Of a stretch of DNA of 39,406 nt, positions 8,675-18,808 are shown one piece after another (position 1 is the first letter of the stretch; every line of letters begins with the position of its first letter). The translations under genes and the position numbers were made by a program. The stretch is from Mollicutes bacterium. GTDB lineage: Bacteria > Bacillota_I > Bacilli_A > RF39 > UBA660. The notes under the pieces were generated by a model, which was given only the letters and a program-made list of their open reading frames with translations, was not told where the DNA came from and did no database searches. The DNA lies in NCBI GenBank assembly GCA_012799635.1, contig JAAZKW010000036.1, positions 1-39,406 on the forward strand. The letters are read 5' to 3'.

Positions 8675-9820
8675 TTATCTTACTTTTCCTTTTAATTCCA
8701 TATTTTTTAGATATTCAAAAACGAAATCTTGAATATCTTGAAGTTTACTATCAATGTCACAAAGCAATTTATATTGATTCAAAAATCGATCTGCATTATG
8801 TGTAGGATATTTTATTTTAAAATACTTATCTCCATTTATATAGTCTGTTAAAAAACGAATAGCAAGTTCAAAAGTAAGGGTTTTAATAGATAACGCTATA
8901 TATTTTATTTCATCAGTAGTAAGAATTTCAAACATTTCAGATAAATATCCAGATAGATAAGCCTTAGTTAACTCTAAATTTAAAAAGATCTTTTCTGGGT
9001 CTGTTTCATCTTCAAAAGAATTAGCACAAGTGCTTTTTATACCATCTCCAACATCAAAAAGATAACTTCCGGGCATCGTTGTATCAAGATCAATAATAGC
9101 TCTTCCTTCATTAGTCTTTTCATCAAACATAACATTATTAAGTTTAGTGTCATTGTGAGTTACACGATATAAAATACTACTACCAAGATTTTCCCAGATA
9201 ATCGAACAGTCTTCAATCATAGTATTTAAATGATGTATTTCTTTGGCAAATTTTTTAGCTCTTCCTAATACATCATTTTCAATACTTTCTATAAGAGCTT
9301 TAAAACGTATCGGCGTATTATGAAAATTTGGTATAGTATCAACTAAGCTTTTAACAGGAAAATCATTTAATGCACGATGAAACATTCCAAAACTTTTACC
9401 TGTGTTATAAGCCATAATATACGGTTTTCTACAATCTTTTAAAGTGTCATATGAAATGCAGCCATCAATATGGTGATACATCCGATAATACGATTTTTCT
9501 TTGCCTTTATCCATGTATTGAGCTAAAAGCTTACCATTAACTGTTTTAACAATATCTAATGTTGTTTGAGTAAACGAAAAATCAGTTTTCATCTTTTGTT
9601 TTAAGTGGTTAGTAACAAGCTCCATATTATTCATAACATCATCAGGTTTTTTAAATACATTAACATTTATCTTTTGAACAATATATTTTTTAGTTTGTCC
9701 TTCTTCTTCAATAGTTAAAACGAAAGTAGTATTTATATTCCCTTGATTATTTTCCTCTACTGTAATTAAATTACCTTTAATACCAAATTTATTTATTACT
9801 TTCCTTAATATTTTATCCAT
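8675..9820 (-). CDS. Phosphotransferase of the APH/choline-kinase-like family (N-acetylhexosamine-kinase-like)
   Basis: N-terminal GNINTTFVLTIEEEGQTKKYIVQKIN; catalytic RVTHNDTKLNNVMFDE and IIDLDTTMPGSYLFDVGD. Confidence 0.88.
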   Translation of the reverse strand: MDKILRKVINKFGIKGNLITVEENNQGNINTTFVLTIEEEGQTKKYIVQKINVNVFKKPDDVMNNMELVTNHLKQKMKTDFSFTQTTLDIVKTVNGKLLAQYMDKGKEKSYYRMYHHIDGCISYDTLKDCRKPYIMAYNTGKSFGMFHRALNDFPVKSLVDTIPNFHNTPIRFKALIESIENDVLGRAKKFAKEIHHLNTMIEDCSIIWENLGSSILYRVTHNDTKLNNVMFDEKTNEGRAIIDLDTTMPGSYLFDVGDGIKSTCANSFEDETDPEKIFLNLELTKAYLSGYLSEMFEILTTDEIKYIALSIKTLTFELAIRFLTDYINGDKYFKIKYPTHNADRFLNQYKLLCDIDSKLQDIQDFVFEYLKNMELKGKVR

Positions 9821-9923
9821 TTAATTTCACCTACATTCGTATTATATTAAATGAATCACCTTTTTACAAGAAAATAAAAACAAATAAGCTAAATTAAACT
9901 CACTTGTTAATAAAATGAAACTT

Positions 9924-10151
9924 TTACATTATTTCTTTAATAAATAGTGGAACTAACTTTTGAATAAGAGCAAAATCTTTAATTTCTTTTAATCCACTGT
10001 TATTATCATATTCACAAAACATTATATTTGTATAATCATCAGGATTAATTAAATAAACATATTTTTTATTATTATAAGTTGTTGATGATACAACTACATA
10101 TTCTTTGCCATTATTCAAGGTTAGGACTTTTCCTTGTTCGAACATTACCAT
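9924..10151 (-). CDS. Small hypothetical protein (DUF1292-like)
   Basis: 75-aa ORF, FEQGKVLTLNNGKEYVVVSSTTYNNKKYVYLINPDDYTNIMFCEYD; overlaps the 3' end of the upstream ORF. Confidence 0.65.
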   Translation of the reverse strand: MVMFEQGKVLTLNNGKEYVVVSSTTYNNKKYVYLINPDDYTNIMFCEYDNNSGLKEIKDFALIQKLVPLFIKEIM

Positions 10152-11040
10152 CAGCTCCCTTTTCTATTTTTCTCTTTTTTATATGTACTAACATAAGTCT
10201 AATTGAATCTATATAATATTTAATAATTGAAGCACTACAACCAATCTTCAGAAGAAAAGTTATTAAATTTCTTTCCTTTTCTAATATATCTGAAATTTTA
10301 AGTGCAAAACTACCATATTTTGATTTTGAATATAAATTAATATAATTTATAACCAATCCAAGAAAAGTGATTCCTATCCCTATAACATCTTTTTTTATGC
10401 TTTCTTTTAATGTTTTTTCTTCTGCTTTTAAAATAAGATATTCTTTTTTTAATTTATTAAATAAAACAGTATCAAAATAAAATATTTTTTGAATGTTTTC
10501 ATCATATGTTTTATTTAAAGCATCATACTTTATTTCACACTCATGCATTATACCATATATTTGTGCTAAACACCCTTTTTGATCGATAATAATATTATTT
10601 CCCTCTTGTTTACTTGGGAAACAAATATCATTTAGTGGAATAGAGCTAGTTATTTTACAACTTTTACTTTTTTCATTATATTCAAAATTAATATCAACAT
10701 CAGGATTTAGCATTTTAAGGTTAGTAATAAACTTTTTTGCACTTTCTAAACTAATTGTAAAATTTAAAAAATTTCTAGAATACTGTAAATATTCTTCTTC
10801 TGAATTTAAACAAGATTTTGTACTTATTGCTATTCCAAAAAGTTTTTCTGGCAATTGTAATTTTTCTACTTGATCCGAAGAAGTTATTGTTAATTTTCTA
10901 ATTCCACACTTTTCAATCCAACATAAACCCATTTTTACATTAGGATTTAGTTTTAAAATTTCTTTTATCATATCTTTATGATAAGATATATCAGACAAAG
11001 ATGCTTTATTCATAATAGGATAATATACTTTATTTTCCAT
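10111..11040 (-). CDS. Hypothetical protein with C-terminal hydrophobic/coiled region
   Basis: 309-aa ORF, no recognisable motif; hydrophobic segment DVIGIGITFLGLVINYINLY. Confidence 0.7.
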   Translation of the reverse strand: MENKVYYPIMNKASLSDISYHKDMIKEILKLNPNVKMGLCWIEKCGIRKLTITSSDQVEKLQLPEKLFGIAISTKSCLNSEEEYLQYSRNFLNFTISLESAKKFITNLKMLNPDVDINFEYNEKSKSCKITSSIPLNDICFPSKQEGNNIIIDQKGCLAQIYGIMHECEIKYDALNKTYDENIQKIFYFDTVLFNKLKKEYLILKAEEKTLKESIKKDVIGIGITFLGLVINYINLYSKSKYGSFALKISDILEKERNLITFLLKIGCSASIIKYYIDSIRLMLVHIKKRKIEKGADGNVRTRKSPNLE

Positions 11041-11115
11041 AATAACTACTTTCTCTCTTCCGATGTAATGTACTCTAACATATTTTGTTCAAAAAGTCTA
11101 TTTTTTATATAAATA

Positions 11116-11493
11116 TTATTTTTTTTCAATAATAAGTTTCCTAGTTATAAAATTATATATCATAACTAACATTGTTGAAATTAGTTTTGTAAGTAGAGTA
11201 TCTATATTAAGGATGCTAATTCCAATATAAAGTAAAAGTTCATTTATACCTAAACCTATAATTGCAAGAAAAAGAAAAAGCAATGCTTCTTTTTTAGTTT
11301 GTTTTTTTGCATTAAAAACCCATTTAATACTTGCGATGTAATTGAATATTAAACTTATAAAGAAAGATATTATTTGAGCAATTAAATAATGTATTCCTAT
11401 TTTTACTAAAATTGCAAAAATACAGAAATCTATTAAGAAAGCAATTCCTCCGACTAAGCCAAACTTTAATATTTGATTTACTAATTTATTCAT
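11116..11493 (-). CDS. GtrA-family membrane protein
   Basis: ILKFGLVGGIAFLIDFCIFAILVKIGIHYLIAQIISFFISLIFNYIASIKWVF, four TM helices; paired with a GT2 gene. Confidence 0.9.
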   Translation of the reverse strand: MNKLVNQILKFGLVGGIAFLIDFCIFAILVKIGIHYLIAQIISFFISLIFNYIASIKWVFNAKKQTKKEALLFLFLAIIGLGINELLLYIGISILNIDTLLTKLISTMLVMIYNFITRKLIIEKK

Positions 11494-11494
11494 A

Positions 11495-12409
11495 TTACTT
11501 CATTATATTCATTAAAATTTCATATTGTTGTTTATTTTTCTTTGCAATAACCTCTAAGATAATACCCGCTATCCAAAGTTGTATCGAAATTATTAATAAT
11601 ATACAAGCAACAATTAATGTCGGAAATCTAGGTACAAGTCCCGTTTCATAAAATTCAATAACTACTGGAATACCAAAAAATAAAGATATTAATAATATTA
11701 AAAAACTAACAATATTAAAAAATGTTGCTGGTTTATATTCTTTAAATAAAACCCCTATCGTTCTTAAAACTTTAAATCCATCTTTATAAGTATTAAGTTT
11801 AGACTCGCTTCCTTCTGGTCTATCTTGATAATTAACAGGAACTTCTACTATATGATAATTTTTATCAACAGCATGAATTGTCATCTCGGTTTCTATTTCA
11901 AATCCTTTAGAGATAACGGGAAATCCTTTAACAAACTCCTTATTAAAAGCTCTATACCCAGTCATTATATCTTTCACTTTATTTTTGAATAACTTATTAA
12001 TAAAAAATCTTACCATTACATTTCCAAAATTATGAAATGGTCTTTTATTTTCTAAAAAATATGTAGAGGACAGTCTATCTCCTATTACCATATCTGCCTT
12101 ACCTTCCAAAATAAGATTACACATTTCTCTAGCATTTTCAGATGGATAGGTATCATCACCATCTATCATAAGATAAACTTCTGCATCAATTTCTCTAAAC
12201 ATTGTTCTTATAACATTGCCTTTTCCTTGCCTATACTCGTATCTTACAACTGCACCCGCCTTTTTAGCTATTTTATCGGTACCATCTGTTGAATTATTAT
12301 CATAAACATAAATTGTTGCTTCTGGTAAAGCCTTCTTATAATCTTTAACTACTTTAGCAACTGTTTGAGCTTCATTATAACAAGGTATTAAAACAGCTAT
12401 TTTATCCAT
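11495..12409 (-). CDS. Glycosyltransferase family 2 (DPM/GtrB-like) with C-terminal TM segments
   Basis: VLIPCYNEAQTVAKVVKDY, VYDNNSTDGTD, MIDGDDTYP, ITDR-type VIGDRLSS; C-terminal hydrophobic segments. Confidence 0.93.
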   Translation of the reverse strand: MDKIAVLIPCYNEAQTVAKVVKDYKKALPEATIYVYDNNSTDGTDKIAKKAGAVVRYEYRQGKGNVIRTMFREIDAEVYLMIDGDDTYPSENAREMCNLILEGKADMVIGDRLSSTYFLENKRPFHNFGNVMVRFFINKLFKNKVKDIMTGYRAFNKEFVKGFPVISKGFEIETEMTIHAVDKNYHIVEVPVNYQDRPEGSESKLNTYKDGFKVLRTIGVLFKEYKPATFFNIVSFLILLISLFFGIPVVIEFYETGLVPRFPTLIVACILLIISIQLWIAGIILEVIAKKNKQQYEILMNIMK

Positions 12410-12495
12410 AAAAACCTCACCTTTCTAATTATATAATACCATAGGAAAATCAAAATAACTAGGTATTAGATTATTAACCCTTATTCTTAAATAAT

Positions 12496-12532
12496 TTAAT
12501 ATAAAAAGTGAAGTTTTTTAATTCTTCACTTT
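12496..12532 (-). terminator. Rho-independent terminator of the surface-protein operon
   Basis: Minus strand AAAGTGAAG-(loop)-CTTCACTTT 9-bp stem (12505-12513 / 12524-12532) followed by TTTTTATATT. Confidence 0.75.
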
Positions 12533-12567
12533 ATTATTTATATATTTTAAATATTAATAACCATATC

Positions 12568-13665
12568 TTACGTATTACTTGCATTTTGAGTAAACGATAA
12601 TCTAAATGTTAAGTTAACACCAGATGCATTGTTTTCACAATCAACATCTTGTCCCTCAATCCACATATATACACGAAGCTTAGTAACTCCGGCAGGGAAT
12701 GTTGTATACAGTAATTGATTATTTGTTACCGAAGGATCAGCTGCTGTAAAATCTGTAGATACTGGATATAACTTTTGAGCCCCTGTTACTGTTTCAAAAT
12801 ATGCATTATTATCTGTTGCGTTTGTTTCTTCAAGCACAATTGGGGTTGAAATTACTGCTTTTACACCATCATATGACATATATGGGTTTCCAGTTGCTCC
12901 AGCAGTTAAGTTATTTGGAGCAGTCCAAGGATAATCTGCACCGTTTACCTTATAAGTTTGATAATATAGGTTTGCTTGAGTAATACCATATGCAGTATGC
13001 CCATCATAATTAGGTTCAATTATTTTCACTTCAGTATTTCCAAATTGATTTACCATTTGATATTGAGTTGAAGTAGCTAAAACAGTTCCATTAGTAACTA
13101 AACCAATTCTACCTGCATATTGAAGTCCCTCAGCAGGAAGTGGTGCTCCAGCGTTTTTAACGACTCCAGATCCTACTCCTAAATATAAATTTTCTGGACT
13201 ATCAGTTTTTAAGAAAATATCAAAAGCTACAAAATGACCTGTGTTTCCTTTTGATTCGGTTAATTGTGTTGCTGTAAGCTCAAAATCACCTGATCCAGAA
13301 TTAGCTTCAACTGTTCCTAAATACATATTCATATATCCAGTTGTTGTACCACCAGATGTTGATACTGGCGCTAATGTTGTAGGCAACATATTCTTATCTT
13401 GAAGATATACTCCAGCACCATTATCTACATTATAGCCTGTTGTTATATCTTCGTTAGCAATTAATGTTTTCCAATTAAGTGCATCTGTTGATATTTGCAG
13501 ACCACTTGATGCAGATACATAAACATTAATATCCGAAATACTTACAGTTTTGTTTGCTGTAAACCATGCGTATGTTGAAGTCGCTAACATTATTACTGTT
13601 AAAAATAGCAACAATATTAATGAACCCAATTTCTTTTTTTGTTCTTTTTCTCTCTTTTTATTCAT
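12568..13665 (-). CDS. SipW-dependent-type signal peptide protein, TasA/camelysin-like secreted subunit
   Basis: KKKLGSLILLLFLTVIMLATSTYAWFTANKTVS signal (STYAWFT box). SD GGAG precedes ATG 13665; the track start at 13677 overlaps the preceding gene. Confidence 0.85.
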   Translation of the reverse strand: MNKKREKEQKKKLGSLILLLFLTVIMLATSTYAWFTANKTVSISDINVYVSASSGLQISTDALNWKTLIANEDITTGYNVDNGAGVYLQDKNMLPTTLAPVSTSGGTTTGYMNMYLGTVEANSGSGDFELTATQLTESKGNTGHFVAFDIFLKTDSPENLYLGVGSGVVKNAGAPLPAEGLQYAGRIGLVTNGTVLATSTQYQMVNQFGNTEVKIIEPNYDGHTAYGITQANLYYQTYKVNGADYPWTAPNNLTAGATGNPYMSYDGVKAVISTPIVLEETNATDNNAYFETVTGAQKLYPVSTDFTAADPSVTNNQLLYTTFPAGVTKLRVYMWIEGQDVDCENNASGVNLTFRLSFTQNASNT

Positions 13666-13666
13666 A

Positions 13667-14386
13667 TCATTCTCCATTTTTATATGCTGCAGGATGTTCT
13701 TCAGTTATATCCATATGCATTTTTAATTCTCCACCTATCAAAGCATCCACACATTCTGGGTCATCGCCTTCTATCCACACCACGACCGTAATACGATCAT
13801 ATTCACCAGGTTGTAAATTAGGGCGTTGTTCCAAAATAATTGTACCATCCTTTTCTGATAGGAATTTTTTGGTATCCGGTTCCGGTTCTCCATCAATGCT
13901 GTTGCCTTTGGCATATACGGTTACGTCTTCATTTAAGAAAATCATAATTCTTATTGCCTCATCTACATTCTTTACAACATCATCTATAAACATATTATAC
14001 CAATAATTGATAACAATGTCACCTTGATTTTGAATATAAAACGTATAAGCTATATAATTATCACCATTATGTGATCCTTCAGCCTCTTTGTTTATATCCT
14101 CTGGTAACCATTTTATAGATATGTTATCCATAAATTGTAGATTCTCAGCTTTTAACCATCTTTTACCAGTCATATCATTTAATGACTCAAACATCGCCAA
14201 ACCACTTTCGAGATCTTTGTTTGAACCTAGGGTTACAACAAAACTTCCTACATTAAAAGTGATTCTAAGGACGATGTATACCACTATAAGTAAAACTAAT
14301 AAAAGAAGTACAGCAAGCTTTAAAACCTTACCAAACTTTTGCCGTCTTCGAACCTTTCCAGCAGTAATTATGACTTCTTTTGCCAT
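13667..14386 (-). CDS. Membrane-anchored protein related to the adjacent TasA/camelysin-like protein
   Basis: Single N-terminal TM (LAVLLLLVLLIVVYIVLRITF); C-terminal TVVVWIEGDDPECVDALIGGELKMHMDIT resembles the neighbour's LRVYMWIEGQDVDCENNASGVNLTFRLSFT. Confidence 0.75.
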   Translation of the reverse strand: MAKEVIITAGKVRRRQKFGKVLKLAVLLLLVLLIVVYIVLRITFNVGSFVVTLGSNKDLESGLAMFESLNDMTGKRWLKAENLQFMDNISIKWLPEDINKEAEGSHNGDNYIAYTFYIQNQGDIVINYWYNMFIDDVVKNVDEAIRIMIFLNEDVTVYAKGNSIDGEPEPDTKKFLSEKDGTIILEQRPNLQPGEYDRITVVVWIEGDDPECVDALIGGELKMHMDITEEHPAAYKNGE

Positions 14387-14458
14387 CTATTACTCCTTTC
14401 AATGCTCTATCATGGCGTTTCTTGCACATGAATACATCCTCTATCCATATACAATATC

Positions 14459-14487
14459 ATTATAAAATATTTTTATTAATAATGCAA
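14459..14487 (-). promoter_or_regulatory. Sigma-A-like promoter of the surface-protein operon
   Basis: Minus strand TTGCAT (14487-14482), 17-nt spacer, TATAAT (14464-14459). Confidence 0.65.
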
Positions 14488-14502
14488 GCTGTAATTTACT
14501 TC

Positions 14503-15501
14503 TTATTGCTTTTTCTCAAACTGGTATGCATCTTTACACATATCTTCTAAGGTCTTTTCAGCTTTCCACTTTAATTTTTTATATACTTTATCAGGAGATG
14601 CATAACACGATGCTATATCACCCGGCCTTCTTTCTGTAATTTTATAATTTATTTTAATATTATTAACCTTCTCAAAAGTTTTTACCATCTCAAGAACACT
14701 ATATCCATTACCAGTTCCCAAATTATAAATTACAAGACCAGGATTTTTATCAAATTCTTCTAAAGATTTAATATGCCCTTTAGCAAGATCTACTACATGA
14801 ATATAATCTCTTACTCCAGTACCATCTTTTGTATCATAATCATTGCCAAATATGTTTAATATAGGAAGTTTACCTGTAGCAACTTTCACTATATAAGGCA
14901 TTAAATTATTTGGAATACCATTTGGATCTTCACCTATTAAATAAGAATGGTGGCATCCTACAGGATTAAAATATCTTAAAAGTGATATATTCCATGACTT
15001 ATCTGATGTATATAAATCTTTTAAAATCATTTCAATCATTAATTTAGTTGAACCATATGGATTAGTTGTAGATAAAGGCATATCTTCAGTTATTGGAAGT
15101 TTGTTAGGAGTACCATACACCGTTGCACTTGATGAGAATATAAAATTTTTACACTTATTTTCTTTCATTACTTCAAGTAATGATAAAGTTGATACAATAT
15201 TATTTTGATAGTATTCGAGTGGTTTTTCAACTGATTCTCCTACTGCTTTTAACCCTGCAAAATGAATTACACTATCAATTTTATTTTCTCTGAAAATTTG
15301 CCTTAATAAAGTTTTATCTTGAACATCACCTTCATAAAACTTTACTTCTTTTTTAGTTATTTCTTTTAATTTGTCTAAAACCTTTGGTTTAGAGTTACTA
15401 AAATTGTCAATAATTATTACATTATAATTATTATCAAACAGCTCTACTACTGTGTGAGAACCAATATAACCAGTTCCCCCTGTTACTAAAATATTTTTCA
15501 T
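14503..15501 (-). CDS. galE: UDP-glucose 4-epimerase
   Basis: ILVTGGTGYIGSHTVVEL, YGSTKLMIEMIL, HSYLIGEDPNGIPNNLMPYI, YDTKDGTGVRDYIHVVDLA. Confidence 0.95.
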   Translation of the reverse strand: MKNILVTGGTGYIGSHTVVELFDNNYNVIIIDNFSNSKPKVLDKLKEITKKEVKFYEGDVQDKTLLRQIFRENKIDSVIHFAGLKAVGESVEKPLEYYQNNIVSTLSLLEVMKENKCKNFIFSSSATVYGTPNKLPITEDMPLSTTNPYGSTKLMIEMILKDLYTSDKSWNISLLRYFNPVGCHHSYLIGEDPNGIPNNLMPYIVKVATGKLPILNIFGNDYDTKDGTGVRDYIHVVDLAKGHIKSLEEFDKNPGLVIYNLGTGNGYSVLEMVKTFEKVNNIKINYKITERRPGDIASCYASPDKVYKKLKWKAEKTLEDMCKDAYQFEKKQ

Positions 15502-15503
15502 CT

Positions 15504-16808
15504 TTATCCTCCAATCTTAAATATAAATGAATTTATACTTTCTCCTCTACTTATTTTTTGTCTTCTTAATTTATATAACGAAAGTGTTTTACTAAAATTA
15601 AAACCACTTTCGACAGTTACAGCATTTGAATAATGTTCTTTTAATAAATTTATTGTATCTATATTATAACTTCCATACGGATATGCGAAAGAATTTATTT
15701 TTTTATCAAGAATTTGTTCTAAATCGTCTTTTGATTTTTTTATTTCTTTTTCTTGACTATCAAAAGAATTTACTCCAAGTTTCATATGACTTAATGAATG
15801 TGAACCTATTTCAACTAACCCTGATTTATCCATTATCTTAACAATCTCTGGCGATACAAATATATATCCATCCATCCACTCAGTTATAATATAAAAAGTA
15901 CTTTTAATATTATATTTTTGCATTATAGGAAATGCTTTTGTATATATATTCATATAACCATCATCAAAAGTTATAATAACTGGATTTGTATAATTAAGTG
16001 CATTTGTTATTTCTGAGATAAATAATGTAGTATAGTCATTGTCATGCAAATATTTCATTTGCTCTTCAAAATCACTTATTTTGACAAAAAGTCCAGAATC
16101 ACCCCATGTTGTATCATCCACTGCATGATATGTTAATATTGGGATTTTTTTACCATAATCAAATTCATTGCCAATAACAAATTTTGTTTTATAACCTTTA
16201 GCTTTAGTAACAAATTCATTATTTTTACCCATAATCATACTACCATTTAAATAATAATTTCCTTGGTTTTCTTTTAAAAAAGTTAAAAAAGAAAGTCTAT
16301 CATCTATTTGTTTAAGTACGTTGTTTTTAATTTTTAAATTGTCTTCTTTTTCTATAATTATAATACTATTATTATATATTTTATTAATTGCAGTTATTTC
16401 TTCTTTTGTATACTCTTTTAAATGTTCATCTATCTTTTCATAAATAATTTTATTAATTTCTTTTTTTCGTTCCTTTAAACCATTTATTGTTTTATCAATA
16501 TTTTGTAAATGTTTAATGTTAAGTTCATCAATTGAAAGATTAGATAATTTATTATGAGTATCAACATTATTATTAAAAAAATTAGCTAAATTATCGTCTT
16601 TATCTATTTTTTGACCTTCGATAAATAAAGAATAGGTATTATTAATATATTCAATTTTTTTTAATACCTCAAGTCTTTTAGCTTCTTGTTGCTTAGCTTT
16701 ATCTAATTTGTTTTTTTGATACACAAAAAAAGATATAACTATCATAATAATAAATAGTAATAATATAAAACTTTTAACCCTATTTTTTTTGTTAGTTTCC
16801 TTTTTCAT
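15504..16808 (-). CDS. Membrane-anchored polysaccharide deacetylase (NodB domain)
   Basis: N-terminal TM, coiled region, then ILTYHAVDD, ITFDDGYMNIYTKAFPIM, IGSHSLSHMKLG. Confidence 0.93.
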   Translation of the reverse strand: MKKETNKKNRVKSFILLLFIIMIVISFFVYQKNKLDKAKQQEAKRLEVLKKIEYINNTYSLFIEGQKIDKDDNLANFFNNNVDTHNKLSNLSIDELNIKHLQNIDKTINGLKERKKEINKIIYEKIDEHLKEYTKEEITAINKIYNNSIIIIEKEDNLKIKNNVLKQIDDRLSFLTFLKENQGNYYLNGSMIMGKNNEFVTKAKGYKTKFVIGNEFDYGKKIPILTYHAVDDTTWGDSGLFVKISDFEEQMKYLHDNDYTTLFISEITNALNYTNPVIITFDDGYMNIYTKAFPIMQKYNIKSTFYIITEWMDGYIFVSPEIVKIMDKSGLVEIGSHSLSHMKLGVNSFDSQEKEIKKSKDDLEQILDKKINSFAYPYGSYNIDTINLLKEHYSNAVTVESGFNFSKTLSLYKLRRQKISRGESINSFIFKIGG

Positions 16809-16828
16809 ATTACAATAATTATATCATT

Positions 16829-17521
16829 TTATTTTTTAAACATAAATATAATATTATTCTCTATAAATCTTTTAATTCTCTTAGGTTCTTTTACTATTCT
16901 ATAAAGCCATTCTAAATGACATTTAATGAAAAACTTTGGTGCTCTTTTCTTATAACTTGATAATACGTCAAAGGAGCCTCCAACGCCTACAAAAATGCCT
17001 TTTGAAAACTTATTAATGTGTTTATTTATTAAAAGTTCTTGATTAGGAACACCTAATGCAACTAGAATTACATCTGGTTTCAATTTAACAATCTTTTCAA
17101 ATTCTTTATCTTTATCTTTTACATAGCCATTGGTATATCCCAAAACATTAACATTCTCTTTTTTTAATTTATTATATAAAGAAGAAACTACCTCTTCTTT
17201 ACTTCCAAACAAATAAATACTTTTATTATTTTCTTTACAAATTGTAATTAACTTACTAGATATATCTATTCCAGTAATTCTTTCCTTAATTTTAATCTTA
17301 TACAACTTAGCTTTTTTAACTACTGAAATACCATCAGGAACCAAACTGTTATCTTTATTTAACAACATATCTTTAATAGTCTTATCTTTATACGATTTCA
17401 TAATTATTTCTGGATTAACAGTTATAATAAATTTCTTTTGGTTTTTGTTGATTAAATCAAATAAATATGAATAATATTTTTCTTCACTTTCATTATATAT
17501 ATTCTCTAAAATATCTTTCAT
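16829..17521 (-). CDS. WecG/TagA/CpsF family glycosyltransferase
   Basis: LVPDGISVVKKAK, ERITGIDISSKL, IYLFGSKEEV, ILVALGVPNQELLINKH, FVGVGGSFDVLSSYKKRAPKFF, LEWLYRI. Confidence 0.94.
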   Translation of the reverse strand: MKDILENIYNESEEKYYSYLFDLINKNQKKFIITVNPEIIMKSYKDKTIKDMLLNKDNSLVPDGISVVKKAKLYKIKIKERITGIDISSKLITICKENNKSIYLFGSKEEVVSSLYNKLKKENVNVLGYTNGYVKDKDKEFEKIVKLKPDVILVALGVPNQELLINKHINKFSKGIFVGVGGSFDVLSSYKKRAPKFFIKCHLEWLYRIVKEPKRIKRFIENNIIFMFKK

Positions 17522-18786
17522 TATTCATCCTTTTTTATAACATCAATAATAGCTTTAGCTTTATAAAGCCAATCATTTTCTCTTGCCTCTTTATCAAGAA
17601 GTTTAATATAACTTTTATCATCTTTTTTCTTATATGCTTCTTCTAGTTTTTCTAAAACATTTTTATGGTCACATATAATAACCGATTTATATTTTTTACA
17701 TTCTTTCATTGCAGTTGTAACAATCGGTTTATGAAGCGCCATATATTCAAATATCTTAACTGGAGATGTTGATTTAGTTATGTCATTAAGTAAAAATGGT
17801 ATTGATAAAATGTCACATTTTTCAGCATAATATTTAAGTACTTTGTAATCTCTTGGTCCCATAAAATATACGTTTTTCTCATTTCCTATATTTTTATCAT
17901 AAGCTTCATCATATTTAATACCAAATAATATAATATTATATTTATCACTTTTATTTATTGTTTTAATTAAATCATAATCAAACCAACTAGCTAATGCTCC
18001 ATAATAACAGAGATTAATTTTACCATTATTAATAATATCCAAAAATTCTTTTTCAAATTCATATTTTTCTTTTCTATCTACTATAAAATTATAATCAACA
18101 CCATTACTTGATTCAATTAAATTTACTTCACCCCTTTTAGCAAGAACATCTTTTTTAAGTTCATCAGCAGTAACTACTACATACACATCTTTATTATTCA
18201 TAGCATACTCATATTTATCAATAATATTTTGTGGTAAGTCTTTGGTGCCTGCTAATTCTGGTGATAGATGATCGATATATTCATATATAAATTTATAACC
18301 ATTATTAATATAGTCTTCAATATTTTTAACACTAAGTTTCCAATCAGTTGAATAAAGTTGAACATATTTAGGTTTATTTATTTTACTTAACTCTTTAGAT
18401 AATATTTTATTAAGTGATACATTATTATAGTTAATTAAATAAAAATTATCCTGATGTTTTTTAATAGTTTTAATTTTATCAGTCATAGTAGTTACTTCAT
18501 ATAAAACTAAACACCCATTTTTAGATAAATTATTAGCTATATGCTGAGGTCTTTGAAATAAAGGAACATTGTAGCCAAAGGAACTTCTCCATAAGACTAT
18601 TCTTTCATGTTTATTGTCATTTAATATATTTTTAATTATTTTCCTATATTTTAGTTTATTAAACATTACTTTTAGACTAATCTTATCTAAATAGTTAGCA
18701 ATAATATAAGCTCTTAGTTTTTTACAAAACCCTATAAAACCATATTTTTTATAAACGTTAATTAATTTAGAATATTTTTCTTTCAT
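17521..18786 (-). CDS. Glycosyltransferase (GT4/TuaH-like) with N-terminal extension
   Basis: LWRSSFGYNVPLFQRPQHIANNLSKNG; YYGALASWFDYDLI; SPVKIFEYMALHKPIVTT. Confidence 0.85.
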   Translation of the reverse strand: MKEKYSKLINVYKKYGFIGFCKKLRAYIIANYLDKISLKVMFNKLKYRKIIKNILNDNKHERIVLWRSSFGYNVPLFQRPQHIANNLSKNGCLVLYEVTTMTDKIKTIKKHQDNFYLINYNNVSLNKILSKELSKINKPKYVQLYSTDWKLSVKNIEDYINNGYKFIYEYIDHLSPELAGTKDLPQNIIDKYEYAMNNKDVYVVVTADELKKDVLAKRGEVNLIESSNGVDYNFIVDRKEKYEFEKEFLDIINNGKINLCYYGALASWFDYDLIKTINKSDKYNIILFGIKYDEAYDKNIGNEKNVYFMGPRDYKVLKYYAEKCDILSIPFLLNDITKSTSPVKIFEYMALHKPIVTTAMKECKKYKSVIICDHKNVLEKLEEAYKKKDDKSYIKLLDKEARENDWLYKAKAIIDVIKKDE

Positions 18787-18808
18787 TTTATTTCTCCTTT
18801 TATAGTAT

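Noticed and set aside
13566-14465. Plus-strand ORFs of 146 and 125 aa
   Set aside because: Antisense to the surface-protein operon; hydrophobic/Ser-rich composition typical of antisense reading.
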